DNA of 22,418 nt from IMG/VR virus record IMGVR_UViG_3300007735_000489, positions 1 to 22,418 of that record, one strand, 5' to 3'. Position 1 is the stretch's first letter, and each line of letters opens with the position of its first letter. This document shows, one piece after another, positions 21,155-22,418 of the stretch. Source of the DNA: a virus. The position numbers and the translations under genes were made by a program. The notes beneath the pieces were generated by a model. It made no database searches. It saw nothing but the letters and a program-made list of their open reading frames with translations, and had not been told where the DNA came from.

Positions 21155-21645
21155 AAAAAATCATACAACTCCTTGCCTTTGTATGCATTACGGAAAGCCT
21201 CCACCTTCTTCTGCTCAAACTCGGCATTCCACTCACCTGGATTCTGGTCTTCACGAATCAAGACCGCCCCGGCTAACTCCATCATCACATCGGGGTGAAT
21301 CAGCATTTCCTTCCTTTTGCGCATCTCTCCGACCAAAAAGCCAATTTGCGCCAGGTTTTTGACCGCTGCGCCCGAAACTGATGCGTTCAGCGCGTTCTCC
21401 ATATTCTCCAAGAATACGTCCAACTCCTCCTTGCTCACCATCCGCTGCAACTGAATCACGAGGTCTTGGATCCGACCCATCCGCTCAATGGGGATGTCAA
21501 AGATGTTCTGGTAGATGTAATACTTATGGCCCTCGCAGACCAAGGCGAATTTCAGCCCCTTCATCATGTCGGGCTTGTAGGTTTCGTCCCATACCATTTG
21601 GGTTAACTCCTTTTTGAAGAGTTTGTAAACAATTTTGTGTATCAC
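21001..21645 (-). CDS. Tail assembly chaperone, unshifted product (lambda gpG-like)
   Basis: This 214-residue, mostly alpha-helical protein lies just upstream of the tape measure gene, the usual place for lambda G/GT-type tail assembly chaperones, which keep the tape measure soluble and guide tail tube assembly. The start is GTG at 21645, in a GTGA overlap with the membrane protein gene. Codons 163-164 form a T TTT TTC slippery heptamer at 21160-21154. From there the -1 frame is open to 20849, so a fraction of ribosomes should make a 265-residue fusion. Sequence similarity to gpG is not obvious by eye. The call rests on position, the overlapping open frame and the heptamer. Confidence 0.7.
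   Translation of the reverse strand: MIHKIVYKLFKKELTQMVWDETYKPDMMKGLKFALVCEGHKYYIYQNIFDIPIERMGRIQDLVIQLQRMVSKEELDVFLENMENALNASVSGAAVKNLAQIGFLVGEMRKRKEMLIHPDVMMELAGAVLIREDQNPGEWNAEFEQKKVEAFRNAYKGKELYDFFVLAGLSQYFPNIAHLEEDWTIFWEMASSRLEATQELLKSELSARNSTSAT
21087..21106 (-). other. Perfect inverted repeat in the chaperone frame overlap
   Basis: On the minus strand AGAAGATTG, two bases (GA), then CAATCTTCT form a perfect nine-pair inverted repeat; as RNA this is about eight pairs closed by a GGAC tetraloop. It lies 47 bases downstream of the slippery heptamer, inside the region read in both frames. The usual spacing for a frameshift stimulator is about 5-9 bases, so a direct stimulatory role is doubtful. 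It has no U tract and is not a terminator. Confidence 0.45.
21154..21160 (-). promoter_or_regulatory. Programmed -1 ribosomal frameshift slippery heptamer T TTT TTC
   Basis: On the minus strand the codons GAT TTT TTC of the chaperone gene contain T TTT TTC in the zero frame, a canonical X XXY YYZ heptamer on which P-site and A-site tRNAs can both re-pair after a -1 slip. The -1 frame carries a stop (TGA 21163-21161) just before the site and is open for 101 codons after it, which is the expected arrangement for programmed frameshifting. The site lies in the gene immediately upstream of a tape measure gene. Confidence 0.7.
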
Positions 21646-21947
21646 GATAGTTTAATAAAGATGAAATTGAGTGCTACGCCCATAATCATCACCACGGCCA
21701 TTTCAAGGGGATAGAAGCCGAACAGGGGGGATGTTAAGAGGTAGAAGATGCCTCCCCAAAACGAAGCCATACACCCCACGCAACCGTACACCGGTTTGTG
21801 GAGCATCGGATACTTGTTCGGGGGGAGAAGGTATCGCAGTCGCTTTTGCAGGCCGTGCAGGAGTTGCTCGTCCTCCATAGAGATGGAGAGCGACACGACC
21901 ATTAGGCTTACAATCAAGGCTCGGTAGAAGGTTTCAATGGTGTACAT
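21642..21947 (-). CDS. Small integral membrane protein with C-x-x-C motif
   Basis: This 101-residue protein has a weakly hydrophobic N-terminal helix (about residues 8-24), a charged middle (25-50), and two strong membrane segments (about 53-76 and 80-100). The second segment opens with YGCVGCMASFWGG, a CxxC at C56 and C59. Small membrane proteins with a Cys-x-x-Cys-x-S-x-W pattern occur in phages and bacteria (compare DUF1360), but their function is not known to me. It starts at a TAATG junction with the preceding gene and ends at a GTGA junction with the chaperone gene, so it sits inside the tail operon. A role at the host inner membrane (superinfection exclusion, lysis or DNA entry) is conceivable but is not shown by the sequence. 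Confidence 0.7.
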   Translation of the reverse strand: MYTIETFYRALIVSLMVVSLSISMEDEQLLHGLQKRLRYLLPPNKYPMLHKPVYGCVGCMASFWGGIFYLLTSPLFGFYPLEMAVVMIMGVALNFIFIKLS

Positions 21948-22282
21948 TACGTTAGTCGTTCAAATTCAAAAGAAAAGCAGGTTTGCGCGTCCTCGTGGAG
22001 GTCGTTGGTCATTTCTTGGGGGTCGTTGAAGTCGCAGGCGTTTTGGAGGTAGATTCTGACCTCGTAGGTTCGGCCCGTGGTGTAAATGGCTTCATCGGGG
22101 GTCAGCGTAATGTCTCCGTTGCCGTTGGTCGTGAGGTTGTAGGTGGTCTTGGAGTCAAGGGTCACATCGGTAATTACGACCTTGTAAGCCGTGGTTGGGT
22201 CGGCCTGGGCGAGGGTAAGGGTCTCGCAGCAGAGGTCAAAGGTTCCGATGGAGAGGCAGTCGGTGCATTCAAGGCAGCTCAT
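21947..22282 (-). CDS. Cysteine-rich small phage protein, unknown function
   Basis: This 111-residue protein starts with ATG inside an ATGA overlap with the gene before it. The N-terminus has closely spaced cysteines (CLEC, CTDC, then CC within residues 3-19). The rest alternates polar and hydrophobic residues, with Thr/Asp-rich turns, as in a small beta-sandwich, and there is a late pair of Cys residues (NAC, TCF). There is no signal peptide or membrane segment. The cysteines could bind a metal or form disulfides. Its neighbours are a terminase-like fragment and a membrane protein, which do not fix its role. I do not recognise the family; a small virion or neck protein is one possibility. 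Confidence 0.7.
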   Translation of the reverse strand: MSCLECTDCLSIGTFDLCCETLTLAQADPTTAYKVVITDVTLDSKTTYNLTTNGNGDITLTPDEAIYTTGRTYEVRIYLQNACDFNDPQEMTNDLHEDAQTCFSFEFERLT

Positions 22283-22418
22283 AGGTGGTTTGTTTCAGGG
22301 ATGAAGTTAGGCCCGAACTTGCTATACCCACTCCGCTTGAGGTGTTTGATGTACCACTCGTTCAGGAAGCTGTTGCAAAGATACCGAAAGCAGTCGGCAA
22401 AGTCGGACTGTTGGCTGA
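22279..22418 (-). CDS. C-terminal fragment, probable terminase large subunit
   Basis: The frame is open from the right edge to a TGA at 22281-22279, giving the last 45 residues of a protein whose start lies outside the window. The fragment contains SDFADCFRYLCNSFL followed by a basic stretch. In terminase large subunits the C-terminal RNase H-like nuclease ends with a metal-binding Asp in a 'D..D..RY' setting, and this fragment fits that pattern. Its place at the head of a virion gene block also fits. The stop overlaps the next start as ATGA, so the two genes are probably coupled. The family call is an inference from one short motif; another DNA packaging protein, or an unrelated protein, remains possible. 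Confidence 0.4.
   Translation of the reverse strand, partial: SQQSDFADCFRYLCNSFLNEWYIKHLKRSGYSKFGPNFIPETNHL

Noticed and set aside
1-22418. Lysis genes, integrase, tRNA genes, CRISPR arrays or insertion sequences
   Set aside because: I looked for each on both strands and saw no supporting protein motif, cloverleaf, spaced repeat or terminal inverted repeat.

Overview
The window looks like part of the structural (virion) region of a tailed double-stranded DNA phage or prophage of the Bacteroidota. All supported genes lie on the minus strand and read from right to left. The phage call rests on a tape measure protein, a portal-like protein, an SPP1 gp7-like minor head protein, a coiled-coil scaffold followed by a major coat protein, and a tail assembly chaperone pair with a -1 frameshift signal. 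The Bacteroidota call rests on TAnnTTTG boxes before seven transcription units, A/T-rich sequence instead of Shine-Dalgarno sites before starts, and the look of several proteins. No sheath or contractile baseplate gene is visible, so a long non-contractile (siphovirus) tail is the simplest reading.

Layout in transcription order. (1) 22418-13695: the C-terminus of a probable terminase large subunit, two small proteins, tail assembly chaperone with its frameshift extension, a 982-residue tape measure and two large tail-tip-like proteins of 683 and 723 residues. (2) 13663-11851: two paralogous virion-type proteins of 367 and 192 residues. The longer one carries a DUF1566-like, C-type-lectin-like extension. 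The shorter one ends in a strong terminator and is the best candidate for the tail tube. (3) 11841-8091: a separately promoted cassette of four glycosyltransferases and one sugar O-methyltransferase. (4) 8101-2948: the head module: portal with an inserted DnaJ-like cysteine motif, minor head protein, a small acidic protein, scaffold and major capsid protein, closed by a second strong terminator. (5) 2865-1: head-tail connector-type genes of unknown fold, a small appendage-like protein and a gene cut by the left edge.

Within units, genes overlap by ATGA, GTGA or TAATG junctions, which suggests translational coupling. The only two strong hairpin-plus-U-tract terminators I found follow the two proteins expected to be most abundant in a virion. 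The most interesting points are the TTTTTTC slippery heptamer in the chaperone gene, the glycosylation cassette placed between tail and head genes, the cysteine motif inside the portal, the lectin-like duplicated virion protein, and a repeated promoter-like core (TAnnTTTGnCCTAT) that in one case abuts the start codon. No stretch longer than about 150 bases is without a gene, and I found no RNA genes, CRISPR array or insertion sequence.
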